From positions 124,001-188,000 of the forward strand of contig NZ_JAMKFE010000007.1 in NCBI RefSeq assembly GCF_023721835.1: a stretch of DNA of 64,000 bases, in the 5' to 3' direction. Shown here piece by piece: positions 24,575 through 34,615 of the stretch (the first letter of the stretch is position 1; every line of letters begins with the position of its first letter). This stretch comes from Caldimonas mangrovi. Its GTDB lineage: Bacteria; Pseudomonadota; Gammaproteobacteria; Burkholderiales; Burkholderiaceae_C. Under the pieces are notes generated by a model. That model did no database searches. It was not told where the DNA came from and worked only from the letters and a program-made list of their open reading frames with translations. The position numbers and the translations under genes are program-made.

Positions 24575-26137
24575 TCAGGCGAACTTGCGCTCGGCCGGCG
24601 GCGGTGGGTTCCACTGGTAGAGCCAGGTCTCGGTCAGCGGCTGACCGTCGCACTGCAGGTACAGGCGCAGGTCGATCGGCTGGGTGCTGTCGTCGATGGG
24701 CCGCAGGTCGAACATGGCGCGCCAGCCGTTGACCGAATGCAAGGGCCGCGCCGAGGTGATCTCGACCTTGCCGCGCGAGGCCCAGATCACCGGTTCGACC
24801 TTGGCGTCCTTGCCGATCAGCGAGAAGTCGCCGCCGGCGAAGTCGACCGCGAAACGCCACGAGAAGTACTTGCGCGGCTGGCCGACGATGCCGCCGATGC
24901 CGGTGCGGGTGGCGACACACTCGGCCAGCGGCGGGCGCGCCGGCGGGTGCGCGCCCCAGTGCAGGCGGTAGCCGAACAGCAGCTCCTGCCCTGCCTGAGG
25001 CTTGGTGGCCGGGTTCCAGAACGCGACGATGTTGTCGAAGGTCTCGTCGATGGTCGGTATCTCGATCAGTTGCACCGAACCAGCCCCCCAGCCCGCCTTG
25101 GGCTCGACCCACAGGCAGGGGCGCTTGTCGTAGAACACGCCGTCGTCCTGGTAGTGGTCGAAGTCGCGGTCGCGCTGCAGCAGGCCGAAGCCGCGCGGGT
25201 TGTTGTCGGCAAAGGCGTTGAAGCGCAGGTGAGCCGGGTTGGTCAGCGGCCGCCAGATCCACTCGCCGTTGCCCGTCCACATCTGCAGGCCGTCGGTGTC
25301 GTGGATCTCGGGGCGCCAGTCGTTGGCCATGCGCTTGTCGTTCTCGCCGAACTGGAACATGCTGGTGCATGGCGCGATGCCCAGCCGCTCGATGCTCTTG
25401 CGCGGGTACAGCGCGGCGTCGATGTCCATCACCTGCGTGTCGCCCGGCGTGATCAGGAAGCGGTAGGCGCCGGCGACGCTGGGCGAGTCGAGCAGCCCGT
25501 AGACCGCCAGCGTGTTCGACTGCTTCGTCGGCTTCTCCAGCCAGTAGGCCACGAAGTTCGGAAACTCCTCCGGCCGGTTCATGCCCGAGTCGATCGCCAG
25601 CCCCCGCGCCGACTGGCCGTATTGCCACTCACCGCCGACCGCACGGAAATAACTGGCGCCCAGAAAGGCGGCGATGTCGCGCTGCAGATCGGTGTGGAAG
25701 TTGAGCCGGAAGCCGGCGAAACCCAGGTCGGCCGGCAGGCTTCCGGCCGGCACGCCGCTGTCGCTGTGGTCGAACAGCGCCGGGTCGTAGGCGATCTCCT
25801 GCGCCTGGCCGCCGTCGACTTCGTACAGCCGCACCGGCGACTTGAAGAACAGCCCGAGGTGGAAGAACTGCGCCTGGAAGCGCAGCGCATCGTCGCGCCA
25901 CAGCGCGCGCTCCTTGCGGAAGCGGATCGACTGGTACTGGTCCCAGTCCAGGTTGTCCAGCCCCTTGGGCAGCGTCGAGCGCGGGGCCTGGTAGGGCCTG
26001 GCGCCCAGCGCACGGGCCTGGCCCTTGAGCCAGGCATAGTCGAACGCCTGGGGCTTGCCGATGGGCTTGAGGTCGGCGGCCAAAGTGTGGCCGGAAGCCA
26101 CGGCGGCGAGGCAGGACAGGAAGTGTCGTCGTTGCAC
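24575..26137 (-). CDS. opgD: Periplasmic glucan biosynthesis protein OpgD (MdoD)
   Basis: The protein of about 520 residues belongs to the OpgG/OpgD family that shapes osmoregulated periplasmic glucans. Family-like parts are FDYAWLKGQARALGARPYQAP, YQSIRFRKERALWRDD, SYFRAVGGEWQYGQSARGLAID and GWGAGSVQLIEIPT. The N-terminus VQRRHFLSCLAAVASGHTLAA is a twin-arginine signal, as in OpgD. No ATG fits, so the start is placed at a GTG (26137) just before the RR motif; a TTG ten codons further upstream is also possible. No clear ribosome site is seen. Confidence 0.88.
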   Translation of the reverse strand: MQRRHFLSCLAAVASGHTLAADLKPIGKPQAFDYAWLKGQARALGARPYQAPRSTLPKGLDNLDWDQYQSIRFRKERALWRDDALRFQAQFFHLGLFFKSPVRLYEVDGGQAQEIAYDPALFDHSDSGVPAGSLPADLGFAGFRLNFHTDLQRDIAAFLGASYFRAVGGEWQYGQSARGLAIDSGMNRPEEFPNFVAYWLEKPTKQSNTLAVYGLLDSPSVAGAYRFLITPGDTQVMDIDAALYPRKSIERLGIAPCTSMFQFGENDKRMANDWRPEIHDTDGLQMWTGNGEWIWRPLTNPAHLRFNAFADNNPRGFGLLQRDRDFDHYQDDGVFYDKRPCLWVEPKAGWGAGSVQLIEIPTIDETFDNIVAFWNPATKPQAGQELLFGYRLHWGAHPPARPPLAECVATRTGIGGIVGQPRKYFSWRFAVDFAGGDFSLIGKDAKVEPVIWASRGKVEITSARPLHSVNGWRAMFDLRPIDDSTQPIDLRLYLQCDGQPLTETWLYQWNPPPPAERKFA

Positions 26138-26484
26138 GTTGGATGAGGTGGATCGAGACAAGGAGGGGATGTCGCAGGCCAAGACATGCACGCCTGCGAC
26201 GCGGCAGTGGCCCGCATGGTAGCGGCGCCCCTGCCCCGGCCGCGTCTGGCCCGACGCACCCGTTGGTGACACAACGTTGCACCGCCGGCCATCGCTTCGC
26301 GCCACGCGGCACTGCCGCCATCCTCGGGAAACCCCGTATCGGTGCAGCTACAGCTCGTTGCAGCTCCGGCGGCGGCCGCACCTGCTGAAAACGTCACGAC
26401 GATCGTATGCCCGCCCGATGCAACCCGGACCTCCATGGCGCCGTGAGGCGCCATCAGAACAGGCGGCCAGCCGAGATGCGCTTC
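26138..26484. other. Gene-free stretch upstream of opgD
   Basis: These 347 bp lie between the opgD start and the stop of the oxygenase gene. Frames here have no recognisable protein segments. It must carry the opgD promoter, but I see no clear operator, terminator or repeat in it. Confidence 0.5.
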
Positions 26485-27048
26485 TCATTCGGTCCGAGGC
26501 GACAAGGGCCGCGCGTACATCACGTCCGTGCGCAGCACGTATTTGACGCCCTCGGTCACCGCGGCGCCCATGTGCCTTAGCCGGTGCGGAAACACCACGG
26601 CCATTCCCTGCTTCGGCCGAATGCTGTCCCATCCGAAAGCGGTTTCTCCGCCTTTGAAGTTCTCGTTCAAGTACATCAGGAAGGTCAGGAAGCTCTCTTC
26701 GCGCTCAGTACGGCGATAGGTCCCGTCTTGATGCCACGTGAACTGCTGTTGCTGCTCGTAGCGGTAGTAGCGCATGCGCTCATTGAATCCGCTGGGCTGC
26801 CATCCGTCGACGACGCTCGGCAGGTACGGCAGGGCGCGCTGGTAGAGGCGGTGTGCCAGCGACGGGTCGTCGAAGATGATGCGATCGTTATTGCGCGCCT
26901 CGCGAAAGACGCGTTCGCCCGCGTCGGTGTGTACTGAGGCTTCCTCGTATCCGGTTTCCTCGCTCAGTGAAATGAACCGCTTGCATTCGTCTTTCGACAG
27001 GAAGCCGGAGATTGCGAGAACGCCCGCGCCGAAGCGGTCTACTTGCAT
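26485..27048 (-). CDS. 2-oxoglutarate/Fe(II)-dependent oxygenase (prolyl-4-hydroxylase-like)
   Basis: The 187-residue protein is a small double-stranded beta-helix oxygenase. The iron triad is the HxD in FTWHQDGTYRR and the distal His in VVFPHRLRHMGAAV, followed by the oxoglutarate-binding Arg/Lys region EGVKYVLRTDVMY. FLTFLMYLNENFKGGETAF is the characteristic core strand. ATG at 27048 has AAAGGA eight bases upstream. The substrate (a prolyl residue or small molecule) cannot be told. It stands alone between two gaps. Confidence 0.82.
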   Translation of the reverse strand: MQVDRFGAGVLAISGFLSKDECKRFISLSEETGYEEASVHTDAGERVFREARNNDRIIFDDPSLAHRLYQRALPYLPSVVDGWQPSGFNERMRYYRYEQQQQFTWHQDGTYRRTEREESFLTFLMYLNENFKGGETAFGWDSIRPKQGMAVVFPHRLRHMGAAVTEGVKYVLRTDVMYARPLSPRTE

Positions 27049-27149
27049 GATTCGTATCCTTTGCTGCAGGCGGACCACCTTTGACGTCCGCCGCGTGAAA
27101 TGCCACAGAAGCGCCGGGCCAACGGCCGGCTCGACATGAAGCACCGCAG

Positions 27150-27797
27150 CTAGCGACTGCGCCTCGCCGTCCCCACCGGCAGGCTCGCCGCTTCGTCCCA
27201 CGCCGGCCCGTCGAACCACGCATCTCCGTGCAGACAGGCGGCCACCATCTCGAGCGCGTCGTGTCCCCAGAACAGCCGGCCATCGACCTCTATCGTCGGC
27301 ACGCCGAACACCCCCCGCTGCACCGCCTGCTCGGTGGCCCGGCGCAGCTCGCCCTTCACCTCGTCGCTGCCCGGGTCGCGCTGCGGCGACAGCTCGGTGG
27401 CGAGCGCTGCCAGCCGCAGCGGGTCGTCGGCCGGCTCGCCGGTGCTCCACACGTGGTGGAACAGTCGCTCGCAGACGTGGCGGTTCGGTGTCTCGCCCGC
27501 GCTGGCGCAGGCCAGCGCCAGCCGCAGCAGCGCCAGCGGGTTGAACGGGTGGCCGGCAGGCATGCGCAGCGCAATGCCCAGGCGGTGCGCCTGCCAGGCG
27601 ACCTGGCGGTAGGTCCAGGCGCGCTTCGGGCCGATCTCGGCCGGGCCCAGCTGGCCATAGTGCTGCAGCATCCCGGCGAACAGCACCGGCTGGTAGCGCA
27701 CCGCATACGAGCTGCCCTGCAGTGCGACCGGCAGCCGCTCGAAGGCGAGAAACGAGTACGGCGAGACGACGTCGAAGTAGAAGGTGAGCTGTTTCAT
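27150..27797 (-). CDS. DsbA-family 2-hydroxychromene-2-carboxylate isomerase-like protein
   Basis: The 215-residue protein opens with FYFDVVSPYSFLAFERL, the glutathione-transferase-kappa/HCCA isomerase signature in which the CxxC of DsbA is replaced by SPYS. The C-terminal FGVPTIEVDGRLFWGHDALEM is the cis-Pro loop region. In naphthalene pathways such enzymes isomerise 2-hydroxychromene-2-carboxylate, but many homologues have unknown substrates. Its ATG overlaps the DUF1289 gene stop by 4 bp, so the two and probably the thioesterase gene form an operon. Confidence 0.82.
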   Translation of the reverse strand: MKQLTFYFDVVSPYSFLAFERLPVALQGSSYAVRYQPVLFAGMLQHYGQLGPAEIGPKRAWTYRQVAWQAHRLGIALRMPAGHPFNPLALLRLALACASAGETPNRHVCERLFHHVWSTGEPADDPLRLAALATELSPQRDPGSDEVKGELRRATEQAVQRGVFGVPTIEVDGRLFWGHDALEMVAACLHGDAWFDGPAWDEAASLPVGTARRSR

Positions 27798-28012
27798 GGC
27801 GTGGCAGGATCGGGATTCTGCAAGGCCAGGAACTGGTCGCGCCGGCGCGGCAGCTGCTTCCAGACCATGCGCTTCTCGATGTCGGTCATCGTCGACCAGG
27901 CAGCGATCTCGTCGATCGTGCGCATGCAGCCTTCGCACCAGCCGGTGGCCGCGTGCATGCGGCAGATGCTGATGCAGGGGCTGGGGATCGACGAGGCGGC
28001 AGGCGACGGCAT
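27794..28012 (-). CDS. DUF1289 small protein
   Basis: The 72-residue protein contains SPCISICRMHAATGWCEGC, the four-cysteine pattern of DUF1289, followed by RTIDEIAAWSTMTDIEKR, which is the conserved second half of that domain. The cysteines suggest metal binding; the function is not known. It overlaps the isomerase-like gene by ATGA and starts 10 bp after the thioesterase gene. Confidence 0.8.
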   Translation of the reverse strand: MPSPAASSIPSPCISICRMHAATGWCEGCMRTIDEIAAWSTMTDIEKRMVWKQLPRRRDQFLALQNPDPATP

Positions 28013-28022
28013 GACAGGGCTT

Positions 28023-28451
28023 TCAGGCCGCAGCGGCACGGGCAGCCTTTTGCGCGACCTTCGCATTGAACTTGTCGTAGTCGACCACGACACGCTGGTG
28101 CGTCCCCTCGGAGATCTTGTCGACGCCATCGTGCGCCTCGGCGCGAAAGCTCACCTTGCGGCCGTCGACCGCGATCACTTCGGCGCGCACGTGGATGGTC
28201 AGGCCGGGCGGCGTGGCCGCCAGGTGCGAGAAATCGACGTGCGTGCCGAGCGAGCCTTCGCGGGGCCAGTCGAGGAAGGGAATGATCGCCTTCTGGCAGC
28301 AGGCTTCGAGCATGCTGACCATCAGGCCGGTCGCGAACACCTCGGGCATCTGCCCGAACTCCTCGAACTCTTCGTAGATGAAGGGCACCGTCTTGTCGCG
28401 CGTGACGGTGTAGTGAAGCTCGGCCCGGGCACCGAGGGGAATGTCTTTCAT
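28023..28451 (-). CDS. Hotdog-fold thioesterase-like protein
   Basis: The 142-residue product resembles the fluoroacetyl-CoA thioesterase-type (FlK-like) hotdog proteins: AELHYTVTRDKTVPFI, GLMVSMLEACCQKAI as the helix of the hotdog, and GTHVDFSHLAATPPGLTIHVRAEV. It would hydrolyse or bind an acyl-CoA; the substrate is unknown. Start at 28451 begins MKDIPLG, as is usual in this family. It is the first gene of a three-gene reverse-strand operon with DUF1289 and the isomerase-like gene. Confidence 0.72.
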   Translation of the reverse strand: MKDIPLGARAELHYTVTRDKTVPFIYEEFEEFGQMPEVFATGLMVSMLEACCQKAIIPFLDWPREGSLGTHVDFSHLAATPPGLTIHVRAEVIAVDGRKVSFRAEAHDGVDKISEGTHQRVVVDYDKFNAKVAQKAARAAAA

Positions 28452-28534
28452 ACTGCGGGACGCCGTGGACACACAACCCGCAGGGTACAGGGCCGGCGCC
28501 CCCCCGGGCAACCCGGGTTTGCGCCGTGGCGCTT

Positions 28535-30767
<2,233 letters not shown>

Positions 30768-30856
30768 CCAGCATTCAGTTGCGTCGAACGTCGCCGAAGG
30801 TGCAGAGGCGGACCGGCCCTGCAAGAGCCGGGTTCTGCTTCTCACAAGGAGTGCCC

Positions 30857-32092
30857 ATGTCCGTTCTGCGGCCGCCGTCCGATGCGCTGGCGCCCCATGC
30901 CGGCCCGGCCCCGCAAGCCGGCGCGGCCGGCGACACCCCGGAGGCATCGAGCCGTCGCAAGCGCGGCGCCCAGGACCAGCGCAATCGGCTGAAGATGATC
31001 GGCGTCTCGACGGTCAACTACTTCGCCGGCTCGTTCGGGCTGGCGCTGTACGCATGGGCCGGATCGGTGGGCTGGCATATCCCGGCGTGGTTCTTCGCCG
31101 TCAACACGCTCGGTGGTCTCGTCTTCGCGCTGCTCGTCGTCAGCGGCCTCAACCTGCGGCTGCGCGACCCGAACATGTTCATGTGGCAGATGCTGTTTGC
31201 CGGCGTGGTGTTGTTCGGCTTCCTGACCGCAGCACCACAGCTCGGCTTTGCGTTCCTGTCGGCCATGCTGGTCACCGGCCTGTTCGGGCTGGTGCAGTTC
31301 ACGGTGGTGCAATTCCGCGTGGCGCTCGCGGTGGCGGCGGCCGGGGCGGCGATCGTTTTCTATTGGGTGGGCGACCAGTTGCGGTTGCCGGCGTCCAACC
31401 CCACGGAGGTGGCTGTCCTGTGGGTCTACTTCGTGCTGGTTCTGGCTCGGTTCACGGTCCTGGCGAGCCATCTCAACACCTTGCGCCGCAAGCTGCGCGA
31501 AAAGAACGAGTTGCTGCAGCAATCGCTGCAGCGCATCCAGGAACTGGCGGATCGTGACGAGTTGACGGGCGCCTTGTCGCGCCGGCGGCTGATGCAGCTG
31601 ATCGAAGCCGAGATCTCGCGCAGCGACCGCAGCGGCGAGCCGTTCTGCGTGGTGCTGCTCGACCTCGATCATTTCAAGCAGATCAACGACACGCATGGAC
31701 ACCTGACCGGCGACGAGGTGCTGCGCCGCTTCTGTGCCGCCGTGAAAGGCACGCTGCGCCTGACCGACCAACTCGGCCGCTACGGCGGCGAGGAGTTCGT
31801 CGTGCTGCTGCCCGCCCTGCCCGCTGCCCATGCCCCGGGGCTGATGGCGCGGCTGATGCAGGGCATCGCCGAAAGGGGGTGGAACGACCTCGCTCCCGGC
31901 CTGGACGTCACGGCCTCGGGGGGCATCGCCGCCTATCGCCGGGGCGAGAGCGTGCAGTCCCTGCTGAACCGGGCAGACGAGGCGCTCTACCGTGCCAAGC
32001 GGCTCGGGCGCAACCGCGTCGAGTACACGTTCGACGCCGGCGCGGACACAGCGGCGCACGCCCCGCTGGCCCCCCTCAGCGCTGCCGGTTGA
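30857..32092 (+). CDS. Membrane diguanylate cyclase (GGDEF)
   Basis: The 411-residue protein makes cyclic di-GMP. Residues 50-200 hold about five to six transmembrane helices (VNYFAGSFGLALYAW to VAVLWVYFVLVLARFTVLA) without a periplasmic sensor domain. A short coiled segment (LRRKLREKNELLQQSLQRIQ) leads to the GGDEF domain, whose active site reads RYGGEEFVV. The inhibitory I-site RLTD lies five residues before it, so product inhibition is expected. AAGGAG precedes the ATG at 30857. It sits between pobR and pcaG, converging on pcaG with an 18-bp gap. Confidence 0.92.
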   Translation: MSVLRPPSDALAPHAGPAPQAGAAGDTPEASSRRKRGAQDQRNRLKMIGVSTVNYFAGSFGLALYAWAGSVGWHIPAWFFAVNTLGGLVFALLVVSGLNLRLRDPNMFMWQMLFAGVVLFGFLTAAPQLGFAFLSAMLVTGLFGLVQFTVVQFRVALAVAAAGAAIVFYWVGDQLRLPASNPTEVAVLWVYFVLVLARFTVLASHLNTLRRKLREKNELLQQSLQRIQELADRDELTGALSRRRLMQLIEAEISRSDRSGEPFCVVLLDLDHFKQINDTHGHLTGDEVLRRFCAAVKGTLRLTDQLGRYGGEEFVVLLPALPAAHAPGLMARLMQGIAERGWNDLAPGLDVTASGGIAAYRRGESVQSLLNRADEALYRAKRLGRNRVEYTFDAGADTAAHAPLAPLSAAG

Positions 32093-32110
32093 AAGCAGCC
32101 TCCGCGCCCG

Positions 32111-32722
32111 TCAAAGATCGAAGAACGCCGTTTCGTGCGGGCCCTGCATGTGGATGTCGATCCGGTAGGTGACGGCGCCCGGCTGCACCTCGCGGCGGGC
32201 GACCAGCGTGCCGCGACGCTCGGGGGCCACCGATTGCAGCACGCGGTCTTCGGCATTCGCCGCCACTTCGTCGTCGAAGTAGATGCGCGTGAACGCATGC
32301 GACAGCATCCCCCGCATCAGCACGATGACATCGATGTGCGGCGCATCCCCCGCCCCGCCGGCCCCCGGCTTCACCGTCTCGAACACGAACCGCTGCTGCG
32401 CGTCGGTGCCCGTCCCGCAGCGGCCGAAACCACGGAAGCCGAGCTCCTGCGCCTGCGCTTCGCTGGTGATCTCGCGCCCGTGCGCGTCGAGTTGGCCGAT
32501 CTCGATCATCGCGTCGCCGATCGGCTGGCCCTCGCCGTCGAGCACGCGCCCGACCAGGCGGATGTGCTCGCCTTCGGCCTGGGGGCCGGCCAGTACCGGC
32601 GTGTACGCGCTGCCGTGGTCGTAGAAGTACTGCCGCGGCGTCAGGCCATACGCGAAATACGGCCCCACCGTTTGCGACGGCGTTTGCAGCAGGCGCTGCT
32701 GTGGCGCGGTGGAGGTGCTCAT
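32111..32722 (-). CDS. pcaG: Protocatechuate 3,4-dioxygenase alpha subunit
   Basis: The 203-residue alpha chain pairs with PcaH to cleave protocatechuate to 3-carboxy-cis,cis-muconate. It has TPSQTVGPYFAYGL at the start, LVGRVLDGEGQPIGDAMIEI as the core strand pair, and PHIDVIVLMRGML and HAFTRIYFDD near the end. As expected for the alpha chain it lacks the full set of iron ligands. The ATG overlaps the pcaH stop by 4 bp. Confidence 0.94.
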   Translation of the reverse strand: MSTSTAPQQRLLQTPSQTVGPYFAYGLTPRQYFYDHGSAYTPVLAGPQAEGEHIRLVGRVLDGEGQPIGDAMIEIGQLDAHGREITSEAQAQELGFRGFGRCGTGTDAQQRFVFETVKPGAGGAGDAPHIDVIVLMRGMLSHAFTRIYFDDEVAANAEDRVLQSVAPERRGTLVARREVQPGAVTYRIDIHMQGPHETAFFDL

Positions 32723-33432
32723 CGCTTCGTCTCCATCGGGGTTTCGTCGGCACCGCGCAGCACGATGTCGAATTCGTAGCCGAGCGCGAAGCCGGGCTCG
32801 GTCACGTCGAGCGTGAAGCGCGAGACCAGGCGGTCCCGGGCACCGGCCGGCGTGCCCTGGAAGATCGGGTCGTGCGCAAGCAGCGGGTCGCCGGGGAAGT
32901 ACATCTGCGTCACCAGCCGGCTGGCGAAGTACTCGCCGAACAGCGAGAAATGGATGTGGTTGGGCCGCCAGGCGTTGGGGTGGTTGCCCCAGGGGTAGGC
33001 GCCGGGCTTGACGGTCAGGAAGCGGTAGCGGCCGTCGTTGTCGGTGAGGCAGCGGCCGGCACCGAGAAAGTTCGGGTCCAGCGGCGCGTCGTGCTGGTCG
33101 ACCTTGTGCACGTAGCGGCCGGCCGCATTGGCCTGCCACACCTCGATCAGCGCATGGCGCACCGGGCGGCCGCGTTCGTCGAGCACGCGGCCGGTGACGA
33201 TGATGCGCTCGCCCAGCGGTGCGCCGTTTTTCATGGCGTTGCGGGTCAGGTCGTGGTCCAGTGCGCCGATGCTGTCGTGGCCGTAGACCGGCGCGCGCAG
33301 TTGGCGCAGCGTGTCCTTCAACGGGATCAGCGGGCGCGTCGGGCCGCGCAGGTGGGTCGACTTGTAGTCGGGATGGATGTAAGCCGGGTGGCTGCTCCAG
33401 TCGCGCGGGCTGACCGCGGGGCGTGGGCTCAT
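32719..33432 (-). CDS. pcaH: Protocatechuate 3,4-dioxygenase beta subunit
   Basis: The 237-residue catalytic beta chain holds the non-haem Fe(III). Ligands seen are the Tyr in GRYVHKVDQHD, the Tyr in RYRFLTVKPGAYPW, and the two His in RPNHIHFSLFG. RPLIPLKDTLRQ and LIEVWQANAAGRY are conserved. It is divergent from pcaQ across 99 bp and upstream of pcaG, the usual pcaHG arrangement under PcaQ control. Confidence 0.95.
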   Translation of the reverse strand: MSPRPAVSPRDWSSHPAYIHPDYKSTHLRGPTRPLIPLKDTLRQLRAPVYGHDSIGALDHDLTRNAMKNGAPLGERIIVTGRVLDERGRPVRHALIEVWQANAAGRYVHKVDQHDAPLDPNFLGAGRCLTDNDGRYRFLTVKPGAYPWGNHPNAWRPNHIHFSLFGEYFASRLVTQMYFPGDPLLAHDPIFQGTPAGARDRLVSRFTLDVTEPGFALGYEFDIVLRGADETPMETKR

Positions 33433-33508
33433 GGCGGATCTCCTGAGGGAATGGCCTGACTTTATGTATTACTGCAAGTTAAGTAAATTGACGCCTTCTC
33501 ATCCAACC

Positions 33509-33524
33509 CATACCTACCGGTTAT
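33509..33524. promoter_or_regulatory. Imperfect dyad before pcaQ, candidate PcaQ site
   Basis: ATACC-TACC-GGTTAT forms an ACC-N4-GGT dyad. The PcaQ site described in Sinorhizobium is of the ATAACC-N4-GGTTAA kind (from memory), so the match is partial. It lies 7 bp before the pcaQ start in the pcaH-pcaQ gap, which is visibly more A/T-rich than its surroundings. Confidence 0.35.
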
Positions 33525-33531
33525 CAAAAGC

Positions 33532-34449
33532 ATGAGCCCCGTCGCGCTGCACCGCGTGCAACTGCGTCACCTGCACTGCTTTCTTGCGGTGGCGCGTCTC
33601 GGCAACCTGCGCCGCGCGGCAGAGTCGCTGTCCGTCACGCAGCCGGCGGTCACGAAAACACTGGCCGAGCTGGAAGACATCCTGGGTGTGCCGATGTTCG
33701 TGCGTGGGCGGCGGGGCGCGGCGCTGACGGCCCAGGGGCAGGTGTTCCTGCGTCATGCGAACACGGTGGTGTCGGGCCTGGGCGAGGCGGTCGAAAGCGT
33801 GGCCGGTCACCGCGCCCGAGCGGCCTTGCGCGTCGGTGCCCTGCCGACGCTGGCGGCCTCTTTCCTGCCGCGCGTGCTGCTCGCCGCGCAAGCGCGAGGC
33901 ACGGTGCAGGTCACCACCGGGCGCAACCGCGAGCTGCTCGAACGGCTGCAGCAGGGCGAGCTGGACGCCGTCGTCGGCCGTCTGGCCGAGCCGGAACAGA
34001 TGGTCGGCCTGAGCTTCGAGCACTTGTTCGCCGAGCCGCTGGTGGTGGTGGTGCGTCAAGGCCACCCGCTGCCGGCCGGCGCCCGCTTCGTGCCGCGCGA
34101 GCTGGGGCAGCACCCGCTGGTGCTGCCGCTCGGCGGCACCCTGATACGCCATGCGGCCGACAGCCTGATCGCCGCTCACGGCATCGAGCCGCGTGCCGGC
34201 GTCGTCGAAACCCTGGCCGTCTCGCTCGGCCGCCGGCTGTGCCTCAGCAGCGAGGCCGCCTGGTTCACGCCGCTCAGTTCCGTGGCCCCCGACCTGGCAA
34301 CGGGGCAGTTGCAGCGGCTGCCGCTGATGACTGGCACCCAAGAGCCGGTCGGCCTGGTGCTGCGTATCGACCAGATGCCGTCGCCCCTCTTGCAAAGCCT
34401 GATCGGCGCCGTGCGAGCCGAGGCGCGTGTACCGGGCCTCCAGGCTTGA
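33532..34449 (+). CDS. pcaQ: LysR-type regulator PcaQ
   Basis: The 305-residue protein has an N-terminal winged HTH (LRHLHCFLAVARLGNLRRAAESLSVTQPAVTKTLAELE) and a LysR effector domain (LRVGALPTLAASFLPRVL, LAEPLVVV-like FAEPLVVVVRQGHPL, VETLAVSLGRRL). These features and the divergent position to pcaHG identify PcaQ, which in other proteobacteria activates pca genes with carboxymuconate-type inducers. It is followed by the VgrG gene on the same strand after 166 bp. Confidence 0.88.
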   Translation: MSPVALHRVQLRHLHCFLAVARLGNLRRAAESLSVTQPAVTKTLAELEDILGVPMFVRGRRGAALTAQGQVFLRHANTVVSGLGEAVESVAGHRARAALRVGALPTLAASFLPRVLLAAQARGTVQVTTGRNRELLERLQQGELDAVVGRLAEPEQMVGLSFEHLFAEPLVVVVRQGHPLPAGARFVPRELGQHPLVLPLGGTLIRHAADSLIAAHGIEPRAGVVETLAVSLGRRLCLSSEAAWFTPLSSVAPDLATGQLQRLPLMTGTQEPVGLVLRIDQMPSPLLQSLIGAVRAEARVPGLQA

Positions 34450-34615
34450 GCCAAAGAGAGCTGCAAGAGCAGGCACTCGCTTCCGTGCCCACGCCGTGTG
34501 TATGGCTGCGTCAAATTGAAAGTGAAAGTAATCGGGCTGGCGGCCGCCGGCACAGCCACGCCGGTGCACGCCATACTCCCGGCCCATTACTCGAAACATC
34601 CACAGGGAGTGGGTC

